This document shows positions 63,830-64,000 of a stretch of DNA of 64,000 nucleotides, one piece after another (position 1 is the first letter of the stretch; each line of letters starts with the position of its first letter). The notes below the pieces were generated by a model. That model worked only from the letters and a program-made list of their open reading frames with translations, was not told where the DNA came from and did not search any database. The stretch covers positions 2,213,501-2,277,500 of the forward strand of contig NZ_CP019334.1 of assembly GCF_002163675.1 (NCBI RefSeq). The letters are read 5' to 3'. The position numbers were made by a program, and so were the translations under genes. The DNA comes from Polaribacter sp. SA4-12 (GTDB lineage: Bacteria; Bacteroidota; Bacteroidia; Flavobacteriales; Flavobacteriaceae).

Positions 63830-63837
63830 TATATTTG
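63830..63837 (+). promoter_or_regulatory. -7 box (TATATTTG) of the last gene
   Basis: It matches TAnnTTTG 36 nt before the ATG at 63874. Confidence 0.45.
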
Positions 63838-63873
63838 TGTAAGCAGAATGTTAATTACTAAAAACAAAAGACC

Positions 63874-64000
63874 ATGAAAAAAGCAATTTTACTCGCAATA
63901 TTATTTATATCAGCCTTAGGATTTTCACAAGAAAAAGAAACAACTTTTGAAAGAGATGGTGATTTAGTGAAAGCTACTTACTATTTTGATAACGGAGATG
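63874..64000 (+). CDS. secreted protein, N-terminal fragment (possibly YwqK/MORN-repeat family)
   Basis: The gene runs off the right edge. The 42 visible codons give a signal peptide MKKAILLAILFISALGFSQ and then EKETTFERDGDLVKATYYFD. The DGDLVKATYYFDNGD pattern resembles the first repeat of MORN-like (YwqK-type) secreted proteins of Flavobacteriia. Too little is present to be sure. Confidence 0.5.
   Translation, partial: MKKAILLAILFISALGFSQEKETTFERDGDLVKATYYFDNGD

Overview
This is an AT-rich window from a member of the Bacteroidota, almost certainly a marine Flavobacteriaceae (Polaribacter/Tenacibaculum-like). The evidence is the TAnnTTTG -7 promoter boxes (some with a TTG box 17-21 nt upstream), the TamB/TamL pair, SprA-era style lipoproteins and Omp85 barrels, GSCFA, LemA/TPM and RND-TolC fusion genes, and the very tight operons with weak Shine-Dalgarno signals. 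Nearly all of the window is core chromosome. No rRNA, prophage, transposase or CRISPR array is visible. There is one tRNA gene (initiator tRNA-Met).

Layout. 1-1430: end of a ferredoxin-NADP reductase-like gene and an RnfB-like Fe-S protein. 1590-4670: tRNA-fMet, era, a small membrane protein and der. 4747-8480: a GAF-like protein, a structured RNA element, and an HD phosphohydrolase fused to a Pycsar-effector-type membrane domain. 8670-13255: a seven-gene redox-repair operon (msrB, msrA, glutaredoxin-like, selO, aldo/keto reductase, a second divergent MsrA, a small zinc-ribbon protein). 13400-20740: tamB-tamL envelope pair. 20800-26515: XdhC/MobA-like pair, then a very large surface lipoprotein with phosphoesterase, kinase-like and Omp85-like barrel regions, then a DUF423 protein. 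26512-30830 (minus): lipoprotein, TPM, TPM, LemA, MerR, M23 peptidase. 30987-46900: alaS, GSCFA, small secreted/membrane proteins, rhodanese and aromatic amino acid hydroxylase, gpmI, thioredoxin-like lipoprotein, HAD, map, methyltransferase, ApbE, OmpA lipoprotein and SDR. 47075-50340: a small accessory patch with an orphan nuclease-like ORF, a truncated gene copy, and a BACON/propeller surface protein whose start is broken. 50341-53470: DEAD-type helicase, tatD, Nudix and ogt (with a REP-like palindrome inside its reading frame). 53524-63610: a large outer-membrane-type protein, a heavy-metal RND efflux module (RND-TolC fusion plus adaptor) bracketed by a decayed copy of the preceding gene's 3' end, and a small barrel protein. 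The window ends in the first codons of another secreted protein.

The most interesting items are: (1) the phosphoesterase / kinase-like / Omp85-like fusion at 22438-26130; (2) the msr-grx-selO-AKR-msrA2 operon, which links SelO AMPylation to methionine-sulfoxide repair; (3) the orphan HD-PycTM protein; (4) the duplication-flanked BACON locus with its out-of-frame start; (5) the duplicated gene tail on both sides of the efflux module; (6) two genes (era and the phosphoesterase) whose promoter boxes predict leaderless mRNAs. All family calls come from reading the sequence by eye; no database search was run.
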